Assembly (NCBI RefSeq): GCF_964204865.1 | Contig: NC_135259.1 | Coordinates: 15,262,974 to 15,326,973 of the forward strand | Direction of reading: 5' to 3' | Source of the DNA: Styela clava | Lineage: Eukaryota > Chordata > Ascidiacea > Stolidobranchia > Styelidae | Length of the DNA stretch: 64,000 nucleotides | Part shown: one piece after another, positions 25,867 to 37,700 of the stretch | Layout of the letters: each line of letters opens with the position of its first letter | Position numbering within the stretch: position 1 is the first letter of the stretch | The notes under the pieces: generated by a model | What the model was told of the DNA's origin: nothing | The model's input: only the letters and a program-made list of their open reading frames with translations | Database searches by the model: none | Position numbers and translations under genes: made by a program

Positions 25867-25880
25867 CTAAAAAATTAGAA
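25867..25880 (-). promoter_or_regulatory. Strong splice acceptor upstream of PHF14 start (possible trans-splice site)
   Basis: Read on the - strand this is TTCTAATTTTTTAG, a branch-point-like TTCTAAT followed by a T tract and AG. It lies 39 bases before the proposed PHF14 ATG. It either joins an unrecognised upstream exon or, if the organism uses spliced-leader trans-splicing as ascidians do, receives the leader. The frame between this AG and the ATG is open (21 codons), so the upstream-exon alternative stays alive. Confidence 0.5.
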
Positions 25881-26959
25881 TAATGTACGGTAAGAAGATA
25901 AGCAAAAACGACTAACGACTAACGTCAGAACGTCAAGCGTTTGACTTTGCAGCTGTGTACTGTCTTGCTGTGATCTGCAGTCTGGCAGTGAGCGCCTATA
26001 TTCGTAAATAATATTTCTACACGGATAAAATAAATGGTAGATGACGGATTTTCAGTAGATTTCTTTTTCAGAATAAAAAAATTTATTGAGTTTGGAAAGA
26101 CTTAAAATTGATTATGCTACGTGATTTCAAATTTCTCTTATTTTCAACGCAACAGGGTAGGCAGAAAGGCGTGTGTGTCCCGAGCAACGACTGGTATAAA
26201 ACGGAGTAAACAAGTTTCTCGCATGTTTGAACAAAAAGTTATGAATTTTTTTTAGGAGATGTATACAAGAGGGTTCAAAGGGAAAGCGGTTGGATTGTTG
26301 GATTGTGTTTTAAACCTATTTTTACTAAATTTTTTTTTAGCTGGAAACATATAGTACATTTCAAAAAGAAAATAACAATTCACGATAAAATCTGTATTAA
26401 AAATTTATTAGCATTTGGACCCTATTTAGATGATGATTTACTTCGTCTAAGAGCAAAAGCGGGCTATCGATTTTTTATGCAAAATACGCGTCTGTGACAA
26501 AAATTTAGGTAAGCCTATTATTGTTTAAGCGCACAACAGATTTCTGTAGAAATTTACAAAACTAAAGAAGTTAGGTATTGCGTTTATGGTCGGGAAAAAT
26601 TGAAAGTGATTTTAGAGAAGTGCAAGGAAAGGCCATTAAAATCAGTAGTAGCTGATTCAATTTTATTCTTATCAAGCTCAATTATTTATTTTTTACTTTT
26701 GATTTATTAGTATAATATAAATAGAGTTCTATAAATTTAATTTGTCATCTACTACGGATACTCCACGTATGGATGTTTCTCGTGCATCGCTTTCCTTGTT
26801 TATTTCCGTCACAACAATGACATGTCATTGGTCACAATTACAAATCAGCAATACGTTAACAATTGCAATTTATGTCACCACTCAGACAGCTATTCAAGCG
26901 TGGTTATAAACATTGCCTCTGTTTTTAGTTTTGCGTGTTATTTGTCCAAACCATGAGCA
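25881..26959. other. Intergenic region between PHF14 and the inverted duplication
   Basis: No gene is recognised. A 65-codon frame at 26303-26497 has no known domain. A segment near 26370 (ACAATTCACGATAAAATCTG) recurs in direct orientation near 39590 in the spacer of the inverted duplication, so at least part of this region is repetitive. Confidence 0.4.
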
Positions 26960-28374
26960 TTATTTGCAATATGCAACAACAAATAAGTTCATCGCATATT
27001 TTATGTCACTCCGAACGAAGAATCGTGTAAAAATTGGAATCCGTGACAATGAATACAACTCAGTCTCTTCATATGCTGGCAAGAAACATTAGGTGTGGTT
27101 TGAATTCCTTTCTGAACTCGCTACTTAAAAATTGTCGTGAATTAATATGCGTAAAACGTGGCGATTAAAAAAAGTTGCCTTCAGGCAAATCACAACGATA
27201 CTATCGTTTATATAACAGAACGTTGCAAAAGTTCTATGGGCAAACTAATGTAAAACAGAGAATAGTCAGTTGAATGCTCCAGCACAGCGTTTCCCAAACT
27301 TTTTCGGCCACGGAACACCTCCACTTTTTATCTCGCCTCGCGAAACACCAAAAAATAAAAGGGTAAAATTGATAAAGAAAAAGTTGTCAAATGCGCGGCG
27401 AAAACTAACAGAATTGTGTTAAAATACTTAAAATGGGATTGAATATTTTACATGTTGCATTTATTATTAATGTTTTATTGTTTCTTAATTTAAATGGTGT
27501 GTATATGAATTAATAAATTCATTTTACCATTCTATGTCGTTTACTCTCCATTACGTAGTGTTTGCCTCTAACAGTATGTTCCCTAGCTTTTCTTTTTAGG
27601 GGGTGTTTCAAAATTTAGGGGGTGGTAAATAATTTGCTTTTAGAGATAAAACTAGGCTATTTGTATTCTTAAAAAAATGGTATGTATTTAAGAAACGATG
27701 TACTTGAGGACCCCCTAAGACGGCGAGCCAAAATCCACAGCAGAATGAAATTGTAGGGCCAGAAAAGGGAAGCGAGGAAAAGTGCGGGACGACACGGTTG
27801 GAGTTCAGGGCGCGCTTAAGCGCCCTGAGAAAATTTTGAGAAATAGTTACCAAAATAGGCTCTAAGCTTGATTTTAGATACACCTAGCATCGCAGTTTGT
27901 TATGTAATGAAATCAGTAATTATAATATCTAGCTGATAGAATTCCCGGGTAATAGATAACAAGCACGGCTTTCAACCGTAAATATATACTACTACGTTTC
28001 AACAAGTAATTTGCAACTGATAGTGACTAATGAAGTTACTTGCTCATCTGGCATTGTATGAATGCCTACTTATGGCTAGTTTTGTTACACATTTCTAATT
28101 TTTTTGAACATGTTTGTTTGACTTTTGTATGAATTAAATTTTGAAATACGCTCGTCAACTGATCATAATGTCGCACAATGTTGTATTCCTTCGGAACTGA
28201 AATATTTTGTTGGTAAGAAGATAAATCGCTGAAGTTTGATTCTTTTCAATAAAGAAATAAAAACGCTGTCATTCATCTAAAAAACGTCTGTTTTCAGTGC
28301 CTAGTTTTCGTTTTGTGACATCTTTAAGCTTTCTTAATATACGGCTGATATCTAAAATACTGCAGTGTGTAATC

Positions 28375-29195
28375 CAGGGGTCTCAAACTCGCGGCCCGCG
28401 GGCCAATTGCGGCCCGCAGGACGATAGTTTGCTGTCCCCGCCTGGGTATGAAAGTTTAATGTTAGTGCGGCCCGTAAGTCACTCAGCTCAGTTAGAATGA
28501 TTGATGCATTTAATATATGATCAGGACAAGTAGAGCAAAACAAAATATTTTATAATCTATCCCCCGAAAGGAATATGCGGTACGGTAATCTACTAGTACC
28601 GTACCTGTGGGCATGATATTCGATGGACCTTTAACCCCGAAGAAAACTTCTTATCTTACCATTGCAAATTCTTGGTGCTTATTTTAGAGGTGGCTTCGCG
28701 AGTTGAACCCTATAAACTGGGTTATAGGTTTCACGTCATCATTTTGATTCAAAACATTCAACTACCTGTTTTTTTCAACAGTAGGGTACCGGTAGAAAAG
28801 TTTAGCCTAGTCTATCACAGCTATTTCTAGACTAATTTTTGATTACGGCAATTAAGCTACGACGCCCAAGCAAACAGAATGGTCATTGAGTTCTTTGATT
28901 TATACTTGAATTTCTGAAACATAACCCAAAACTAACAAATAGCATGCAAAAACGAGGTAATGTTTACAAACAAACATGCCTGAAAATCTTTCTGAGTGAC
29001 AAGTGTCTGAGCGTTTGCGAAAAAGTCTATTGTTACGTCACTTTTTTGCATCTTGCTGATTAGCCCATGTTACGGAATAAACAAGAATGTTCGGGGAAAG
29101 GTCCATCGCGGAATGCTTTTTATTACCGGATGCGGCCCGGACTCACTAAGGCTCCGTCTCGGCGGCCCCCAGGTAAATTGAGTTTGAGACCCCTG
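28375..29195. mobile_element. Non-autonomous hAT-like element nested in 27295-33053
   Basis: The ends CAGGGGTCTCAAACTCGCGG and GAGTTTGAGACCCCTG are inverted repeats, flanked by GTGTAATC at 28367-28374 and 29196-29203, a perfect 8-bp TSD. Subterminal GGCCCGCGGGCC and GCGGCCC motifs are typical of the set. No coding capacity is seen. A right-end-like fragment (GGCCCGCAGACTGCGG, GAACCCCTCAGTG) follows near 29390. Confidence 0.92.
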
Positions 29196-29760
29196 GTGTA
29201 ATCCTAATACCCATACGTATACATAAGATACCGGAATAATTCAATTGTTACGAAATAAACGTGCTTAAACTGTGATAATGATGTAACAATAGACGATATC
29301 TAAAACACAAAAGGTACCACATGAAGGGTTAAACTATTTCACTCAAGTTCGGCGGGTCATTTTAAATCGTTACGCGGGCCGTAATTGGCCCGCAGACTGC
29401 GGTTTAGAACCCCTCAGTGTGGAATCGCACCTCAAAATTAGGGGAGGTGTTTGAAATTTTAGGGGGGGTGTTCACCCAGGCAGAGATGGAGGAAGAAGAG
29501 TTGACCCTTTGCCTTTATTCTTTAGGTCTACTCGTTTGCCTATAGCAAAACCAAAATGATTGCTGTAAACTTGATAATGAACTTAACAGTCAAAAAGCTA
29601 GGCCGACAGTTATCGAAAATGCCACTATCCCTCTTCAGTTAGTACGATTTAAGCCGGTGGTGACGCGATATTGAACGGTCAGTTGGGCGACAACTTCACG
29701 TTCCATGGATCAGGGCTTCCCAAACTTTTGAGCTCGCGATCCCTTTTAATATATATAATT

Positions 29761-32700
29761 CAGTGCCGGCGCGTCAATAGGGCCAACCGGAGCAATGCCC
29801 CGGTTGTTTTTTCGGTATAATAAAAAATATTCGAAAAATACCTCAATATCGGTTGCACAGACTGTCTACACTAGCCATATTTTCCCGACATGGTTCATAT
29901 TTCGCTCGCAAAGCCTTCGCCGAACGTCGACGGGGCGACGCCGATTTTGCCCCGGTTGCTCATTGTATATCGTATTCTCTCTTTTATCTTCCACTCGCCG
30001 CGTTTGTCTCGTTTGTTTTCTGTTTCTTTTACTAAATAATCGGGGCTGGCCCCGAAATTATGACGACACAATGCCGACGTTTCTTACAACAACGTGTTGA
30101 CATATTCACGCTTTTCTTCTCGTTCGTTGGTTGCTTGAAGAGTTGATAGTTTCCTCGCCTTCGTTTTTGTCGCTTGTTTCGCTATTTGAATCAGATAGAG
30201 ACCTTTAGTCCATTTGCTTTCGATTTTCCACATTCCTTTTGAGCTCCTCACTTCTTTCCGGCTTCGCATTTCTTAGCCTTAGACCTCATAATGAATAAGG
30301 TTGATGCACTACTTCGCAGTCCGTTTTCGCAGCTGCCGCTGGAACAAAAATTAAAGGTACAACGTCTTGGGCCTTATCAACCAAAAAATTGTTCACTGGA
30401 ACAATCCCATGACGAAGGAAAGCCTCGGCGTACATTCTGCGCAGCAACTTGGTATAAAAAACACGAATGGTTGTGTTACAGCGAGGACAAAAATGCACTT
30501 TTTCGTTTTTATTGCCTACTTTTTGCTACCGCCCGTGACTCACGTTGGTGTAAATTTGGTTTTAGAGATCTTAAACATCTTTCCGAGCGTGCCAGGGATC
30601 ATCAATCTTCTATGGAGCAACTGGACAATGCAGTAAAATACCGAACATTCGGAAATGTTAATATTGCAGCACAGTTGGATGAAGGACGCGCGGTTTCTAT
30701 TCGTCGGCACAACCAAAACGTCGAGAAAAACCGCCATGTTCTCGGTCGATTGATAGATGTTTTGAAGTTCATTGGTTGTCACGAGCTGTCCCTCCGTGGG
30801 CACGATGAACGGGCTGGCTCTTCTTAAGAGGGGTATTTTTGGATATGGTGGAATACACCGCATCCCTAGATACAGTATTGACTCTATTGAGAGATCATCT
30901 TGATGCCGCAACTGTTTCGAAAGGGACATCTAAGGATATCCAAAATGATTTGCTCGACTCAATGTATAAAATTTATTTACAACATTTGACTCTGGAAATT
31001 GAGAATTGCCAGTTCCTTTCGATTCAGTCTGACGAGACAACTGACATCACGTGCGTTTCCCAACTGGCTGTGATTTTTCGGTTTGTGAAAGATGGTAAAC
31101 CTACCGAGAGATTTCACAGCTTTGTACCAATCGTTGATCGCACGGCTTGCGGGATATCGGCTGTACTGAAAGAAGTGTTTCAGCCTTACAACGCGAAGTC
31201 AAAATTGATAGCTCAAACTTATGACGGCGCGGCAGTCATGAGTGGGTCGAAACATGGTGTTCAAGTTTATATAAAAGAAGATTTTCCTCATGCGCATTTT
31301 TTACATTGTTATGCACACCAATTTAACCTCGTTATTAAAAATATGTGTCTTGATACCCCTCTCGTCCGTATATTTTTTGCAAATGTTTCGGGGTTTTCTT
31401 CATTTTTTTTCCGTTTCGCCGAAGCGCTCTGACCTCCTTCGCCAGATATGTAGCCGCCGTCTCACTGCTTGTGCACCAACACGTTGGAACTTCCAATCAC
31501 GCGTGTTGCAGGGCGTGTCCGAAATTAGGTCCGAGCTCATTGAGTGTTTCAATGGCATTCAGAGCTCTCCGGTTTGGGACGAACGCTCTGTGAGGGAGGC
31601 GGCAGGTCTAAAGCGTCTGCTAGAAAATGGTGAGTTTTCATTTTTTCTCCACAATATTCTATCACGTGGATGTATTATACGGCACATTGCAGGCAAGGCT
31701 AATGGATGGAGCGTCTGTGCAGTCGTGTATTTCAGACTTCTGCGATGCTGTATCTCGTATCCGGGAAACAATAAAATACGACGACACATGGAGTGCTTCT
31801 TTACGCCGCGGGCAAACAACGCAGCGTTTGATTTTGTCTGCAAAGGAATGCTGTGACATTCTGGTGAATCAAATAGGCGATCGTCTGCGCACTGAACACC
31901 TTGCCGCGTTCTCTTTGATAAACCCCAAAAAATTTTCAAAATTTGCACGTCAATTTCCCATCCATTTGTTGGCTACTGTCTCCAAATTTTACCCCATGAT
32001 AAACGTGGGTAAATTGGAAAATGAATTGCGATGTATATACACCAATCAAACTTTTTTGAACATCACATCAACTTGCGCGCTGGGTTCCTTATAGATAACA
32101 CTCTAGTAACTACCTTTGCGGCGTCTGCAAAATTTCTGGACATCATTTTGACAACGCCTATTTCTTCCGCCGACGCAGAGCGAACATTCAGCACGCTGAA
32201 GCGTATTAAAACGTATCTCAGAAACACAATGAAGCAAGATAGATTAAATTCCTTGGCTGTTTTATCCATTCACAGAGACGTTATTTCTGGGATGCATGAC
32301 TTTAATCAGCGCGTTATTGAGCATTTTGCTTCCAAGAAACCGCGGCGTGTTGCATATATGTTCAAGCAGTAGAAGTCTAGCAGCATTTTATATATCTATG
32401 AGTGAGCGACGCATGTCCTTATCTTTGCATTAACTTTCTTTTCTTCATAGTAACGTTTTAAACCTTGTTTTAGGTTTTGTCTGCTTTCCCGAAGTTTCTG
32501 TTAATATGTCATTGTATTTATCTGGGTAAATATTGCCTTTCCTCTTGAAAGAGGTTTCAAAATAAACTATGTCTATATTTATTAATCCCTTGACTTGGAC
32601 CGGTTTTAAAGACACTTTCTTATCGTTAAAAATTGTCGCTTTTGCCGATTGGTTGTTACCGATGGAATGGCTTTTATACTCATAAAATGATGGGAGAACT

Positions 32701-32789
32701 TACAGCGCTCATCCTGTCCCCGTAGATGGGGGTGACTTGGTCCCGCAGTAGCTTGCCCCGGTTGTCAAAATGACCACGCGCCGCCACTG
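29761..32789 (+). mobile_element. hAT transposon with degenerate transposase gene
   Basis: The ends CAGTGCCGGCGCGTCAATAG and ACGCGCCGCCACTG are inverted repeats. Subterminal TGCCCCGGTTG occurs at both ends (about 29794 and 32753) in the same orientation. Flanks ATATAATT and ATATATAT match at six of eight positions in an AT run. It is 3029 bases long and carries the decayed transposase at 30291-32372. It is the innermost layer of the nest and the only one with substantial coding sequence. Confidence 0.85.
30291..32372 (+). pseudogene. hAT-family transposase, frame-broken (ZMYM1-like/DUF4371 type)
   Basis: The coding sequence runs through open segments in changing frames: 30291-30827, 30839-31432, about 31430-31630, about 31660-32094 and about 32090-32372. 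The first segment resembles the N-terminal TTF-type zinc-finger part. The second has the conserved hAT blocks SKGTSKDIQNDLLD and SIQSDETTDIT and the conserved AQTYDGAAVMSG and HCYAHQFNLVIK. The last segment holds the C-terminal dimerisation block (ISSADAERTFSTLKRIKTYL). The frame changes imply small indels, or possibly short introns at one or two junctions, so an active protein is unlikely as read. Family assignment is from motif recognition. Confidence 0.85.
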
Positions 32790-33061
32790 ATATATATATA
32801 TTAAAAAATTTTGCGGCCCTTGTCCTCGTTAATAATGGTAAACAGTTCGAAATATGCGATTTTGATGTTTTGTAAAATTGGTGTTCTCTTTGCGGCCCTT
32901 AAAATTCGTTTAGCGGCCCCTAGTTTGGGAAGCCCTGCCATAGATCTCCATGGCGACTATTTAAGACGTTTTTTTTTATTCCTTTTCCACGGAACACTTC
33001 GAAGATGCTCGCAGAACACTAGTGTTCCGCGGAACACAGTTTGGGAAACGCTGCTCTAGCA

Positions 33062-33887
33062 CAGTGGTTCTCAACCGCCGGTCCACGGCAACCTTGCTGC
33101 CGGTCCGCCAAATATATTCCAATATTAATATATTACAAGCAAATTGCAAAATACAAAGTATTGACGGCATGTCCAATAATTATGTGATTTTTAACTCTTA
33201 TTGAGTTGTAGTACCGGTATTCGTTCAACCGTAAATGAATAACATCAAAACCAAACTTGGTGAAAGGTCCCCTGCCCATTTCAGGCCTGTTTGTTAAATC
33301 TATGACCTCATAACGGCGGCTAGCGTCATAACGGAGAAGTTTGATAGCACGTAGTACAGTACCTGATTGAGAACTTCGCAGTTCGCACGTTTCGTAATTT
33401 GACAGTAGGCATATAATTTACTAGCGAGGTTTGATAGTAAAATGGATGCAAGCAAACAGTATTATACAGTCCTTTCAAAAGAAACTAAGCGATGAAAACC
33501 AAGTTAGTGGTGTTGACAGGACAGAGGAAGAGACTGCTACTTCCACTTTACAAGTTACAACATGCACCGAACCGACCTTGCAACAATTGCCATTGTCACA
33601 GTTCTGGATATCTCTTGAAACGAATATCCCGAGATTAGTGACAGAACCATTAAATTACTGCTGTTTTAAATATATAATATCAAAATAATATAAAAAAAAA
33701 AAACAGCAGCAAATTTTTCATTAAATTGGATTGGCTATATTTGCATCGCTTACTTTTGTTGTAAAAGCATTCTTTTCATTATGTTTTGTGTTCATGATAT
33801 TTTTGGTTAATTTTGAAGGTCCGCCGGTCAGCAAAATTTGTTTTGGAATTTTCACCGGTCCGCGAATTGAAAAAAGTTGAGCCACTG
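33062..33887 (+). mobile_element. hAT-like deletion derivative in tandem with 27295-33053
   Basis: The ends CAGTGGTTCTCAACCGCCGG and AAAAAGTTGAGCCACTG are inverted repeats. Flanks CTCTAGCA (33054-33061) and CTTTAGCA (33888-33895) differ at one position. The left TSD is also the right TSD of the preceding element, so two insertions used the same target. Inside, a frame at 33431-33688 ends with QLPLSQFWISLETNIPRLV, resembling the dimerisation region of ZBED/SCAND3-like hAT transposases, so this is probably an internally deleted autonomous element. Confidence 0.85.
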
Positions 33888-34774
33888 CTTTAGCAGATCT
33901 GTATTTGTATAATTCAAGGATATTGTGGCAACAATGAGAAATGTATTTATTTCAAATAGATTAATTTTCACATTGATCAATAAAAACTCAATTATTTAGT
34001 GAATAAAAACAATATCCCAAAAATATTGGTTGAAAATTTGGCATTGAATTGAAAAAAAAAATGAAAAAAAAATTGCTGTTCGTGGGGATTTTTTGTAGAC
34101 AATTGTATTGCGCATGTCTACGATGAGGTAATTTCATCCCAAAATTCCTAGAAATTAGTATCTTTGCAAGCAGGGCCACGCGCACTCACTCGAATTAGTT
34201 CCCCGTCATCTTACAATTTAAACAAATCCCCTGCCAAGCTGATCGTTTTCAGTGATACGCCGAAATAAAGTATACAATGCAGAGCCAAAGATGTAGTGAT
34301 AAGTGATTTCATGTCTTCAGGGCAACGACTAACATAACATGCTTCAGGGTGAATATAAAATCCAATCCAGTTTTATGTTGTAATAGTAAACCGTCTGTCC
34401 ATCACTTTACCGGATTCGTAAACTACATTATATGAAATTCAAATTTTTCTTCAATTGCATTTCTAGTTCCCAAATCTGAAAGATGAAACTATCAACTCGT
34501 TATACAAAGCATTTTATATCGCAAGTACCTTTACCGTGCAACAAGAATGCCGACAAAATTAAAACGCATTAATCAATAACCTCTGTTGAACACCAGAATA
34601 TATTTATCCATATTTATATATATCCATATATATATATATTATAATTTTTTTATCAACCAACTGCACGCCAATTTTAGACGAATATATATTGATTTGTTTA
34701 TCAAACACATAAAAAGTTTTTTTTAACATATATATTCATCAGATTTGATATGAGCTTTGTTTAACATATATAAA

Positions 34775-37700
34775 ATGAAGTTCGTATATCTACTTCTGAT
34801 ATCAGCATTTATTTCGTTAACCACATGTCAAAAACCAAGGATACTTCAAGGTAATGGTATATATACAGGGTGTCGTAAATTTATGGAAACTGGATCTGTA
34901 ATTGATGCACAAAGATCAGGAAGACCAAACTCTCTGAGGAAAACATTTAGAGGCGAATTAATTCCAAATTCTTCGTTAAAGAGGCGCTGAGTTTGCATTA
35001 CTGGTTTATATATATGCTTCTCGCCAAACAGCACTTTTGCACCTCATTTATTGGGTTAATATCCTGTCATTCTGTGAGTTGAGGAAAAATACAAACAATA
35101 CCTAAAATTTACTACTTATCCATACTATGTTTTCTGAAGAAATGAACGCCCTATGATGAGTACCCGAAAAGCAATTCAAAGTGTATACTTACTTTTGAGA
35201 CACCCTGTATATAAATTATTTTTATTCGCAATCATGACTTTGAAGACATTTTACTTAACATTTCGGTCATTCAAATTGCGATAGAGTTATACTTTGTTCC
35301 AATATTCCAGGATGCCGCAGAAAACCTGACATTCTAAACATCAAAATTAGGAAAAATAATGTTGTCGATCTCACACATGTGATGGATGAGCGAACATTTG
35401 TTTGGCCAACGGATGGAAAGGGTTACGAAATGTTTACACTTTTCAAAGGTATTCAACAGGAGTTGTCAAAATATAATTTTTTGCATTTTTCCATTTTCCT
35501 TAAAAAACTGCGCTTGCATGAGGCGTACATGCAATTCATCCACGAAGCATAAATATTTATTCAAAAGTATACCTTGCAACGAGGGATGCAAAATTCGACC
35601 AGCCAGCAGGCAATGAATCATTGGTTTTGTTCAAATATGGTCTTAACAATTTACCCAGGCAATTCCACAAGCCGAATCATATGGAAACTAAAACACAAAA
35701 CTGTTGCCCTCCTCAAACAACTGAAAAGCAATGAATTCCTGTGCCAGCATAAAATGGCTCCCAGAATGAAAACCGCACGTGGAAGCCACTTCCTCCTGAT
35801 ACCTATAAAGATCCCACCTTATCACGAAGACTAATTCATATCCTTCAATATTTTTATAAAGAGTAAATTATAGGTTATGTGAATTTTTTGTTTGCTCCAG
35901 CTCAAGTACAGTACAGACCCGTTGAGTACAATTATGCTACGGAAGCTAAATCTAATACGTCATTCATGAATTTTATGCTTGATATGTGGATAAAATGATT
36001 AAGGCTTGTATGGTATGTTTGCCAATATTTATACCATAGCAAAAATATGGCAAGTAATCCTAGTAAGTTACATAACTTTTATATTTTGATCTTTTCTGTA
36101 TTACCTTCGACATTTTTCAGGATTCATAACTGCAACAGTCCGATTTTTCCTGCAGAGTTATTCATTCTTCACTCCTGAGCATGCAGGAACACACATGGAT
36201 GCACCTTCCCATTTTTACGAAGATAAAAGCCACGTAAGTGAAGTTAACTTTATGGTTTCTTTTTTTTTGTCACTCACTTTGCTTTTACTTGCTAAGCCAG
36301 AATTAAACGATATTCCCTTTATCTCTTCCATAGCGTTGTGCCTGAAGGCGATGTCGAACCGTACCTTTAGAGTTAGAAATCATAATGAAAACTGGGTCAG
36401 TTGCCGCAGCCATAATTTTTTTTTTTCGACGAAGCTTACTATTTCAATTTGTGGTCAAAATAACCTATGAGCTGGTGGTTTGATCGTTTAAACCCGGGGT
36501 GTTATAAATTTGGAGCAAAATTAAATATCTGAAACACCCCTGTGTGCAACCAATTTGGAAGGACTTAGTCAAATTCAGGGTCGTCCAACCCGTGGCCCGC
36601 GGGTGACATGTGGCCCGCCGAAGGTTTCCGTATGGCCCGCGCGATATTATTCGAACTCTTATGTCTTTCACAAATCTGAGCCACTATTAAAACTTCTAAT
36701 AAAAAAGTTATTTCTCGCTCTTCAAACGCGCGAGAAGCAACACCCAGCTATCAAAAACTCTTCTGAGTCTATTTGCGGGCGTTATTGCTGAAGAGATATT
36801 TGATTTTATTGTTATTGCCTGCCATGTATTTCAATCCGTTTTCCTGCCTTTGTTCTGCGAAGCTAGAGGTGTAGTTTTTATGACACCAATATTTGCCCCT
36901 TCGACCATAAAGGTTGGACAAAGGTCTGGTCAAATTAAAATATTTGGTCCTGACTTTATCCGCGTAAATGTAGTGGTATTAGACAAAAGGGCATATATAT
37001 TGATGGGAATTTGAGAATGACAATACCTATCAGCCGCGGTGTGTACTTTTTGCATAGATGGACATGTTGTGACTTGTATCTTCTTTAACTCGGGTTCCGC
37101 GCAAACCTACTTTATTCGCAGAACACTTTTTAATTTTAGTAAGTTTTACCGCAGGGGTCAGATTTTTCTTTCTTTTGAGTGAACTGTGTCAATTAACCAA
37201 ACTCGGGATTTATATGACCCTAAAGAACGATTTGTGAAAGATAGATTTGTTTGTCGAAATAGATGCTTCGAAAAAATTGTGGTTCGCAGGCAAGTGCGTT
37301 TTGAATTGAATAATATGGAAACAATATTTTGTTTCAACAAGATTTATTTTAAAGAAAAAAAAACTTGATATTCAATTTTTGTATGATCGAATCATTTTTA
37401 CGGGTAAATTCTCTTGGAAACAAACATTGTTCTTTTCAATACTAATTAGCATTTTGTTTGAGTAAAAATTTTACTAACTTCATATCATAAAACAATTTTA
37501 CAGATAGACGAAGTTGGTTTTGAGTCAATGATTGGTCGTGGAGTTTTAATTAATTTGATGAAAAATAACACGAGATACGGGAAGGATGGCAGAATAACAA
37601 TCGATGATATATTAGCCTGGGAAAAAATTCACGGTAAACGCAAAATTGTTACAATAACCTCTTGTTGGAACAATAATTTTATGTGCCTTAGGTCAACGAG

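Larger units (their letters stand above)
29711..32937. mobile_element. hAT-like element (CAGGGCTTCCC ends), itself interrupted
   Basis: Its ends CAGGGCTTCCCAAACTTTTG and CTAGTTTGGGAAGCCCTG are inverted repeats. Flanks CCATGGAT (29703-29710) and CCATAGAT (32938-32945) match at seven of eight positions. Its own sequence is only about 50 bases on the left and 148 on the right; the rest is the inserted transposase-bearing element 29761-32789. The uninterrupted host sequence is visible in the relative at about 49513-49535. Confidence 0.85.
27295..33053. mobile_element. Composite hAT-like element (CAGCGTTTCCC family) with nested insertions
   Basis: The ends CAGCGTTTCCCAAACTTTTT and CACAGTTTGGGAAACGCTG are inverted repeats. 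Flanks CTCCAGCA (27287-27294) and CTCTAGCA (33054-33061) form an 8-bp target duplication with one mismatch. Without its insertions it is colinear with the 744-bp relative at 48840-49583: TATGTCGTTTACT and TGTTTGCCTCTAA near the left, AGGCAGAGATG and CTTGATAATGAACTTAACAG near the right. Elements at 28375-29195 and 29711-32937 sit inside it. The homologous place in the right arm (49937-49944) is empty. Confidence 0.85.

Noticed and set aside
30839-31432. A host gene with a novel domain
   Set aside because: The conserved blocks are those of hAT transposases and the frame lies between terminal inverted repeats.
35574-35834. An extra exon or gene in intron 2 of cyclase paralog 1
   Set aside because: The homologous intron of paralog 2 (about 43140-43360) does not keep the frame, and the known family has no insertion here.
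36318-36360. An extra exon between exons 3 and 4 of the cyclase
   Set aside because: An acceptor-like TCTTCCATAG exists, but the frame stops at once, while joining exon 3 directly to 37504 gives the expected spacing between the HF motif and the IGRGVLINL strand.
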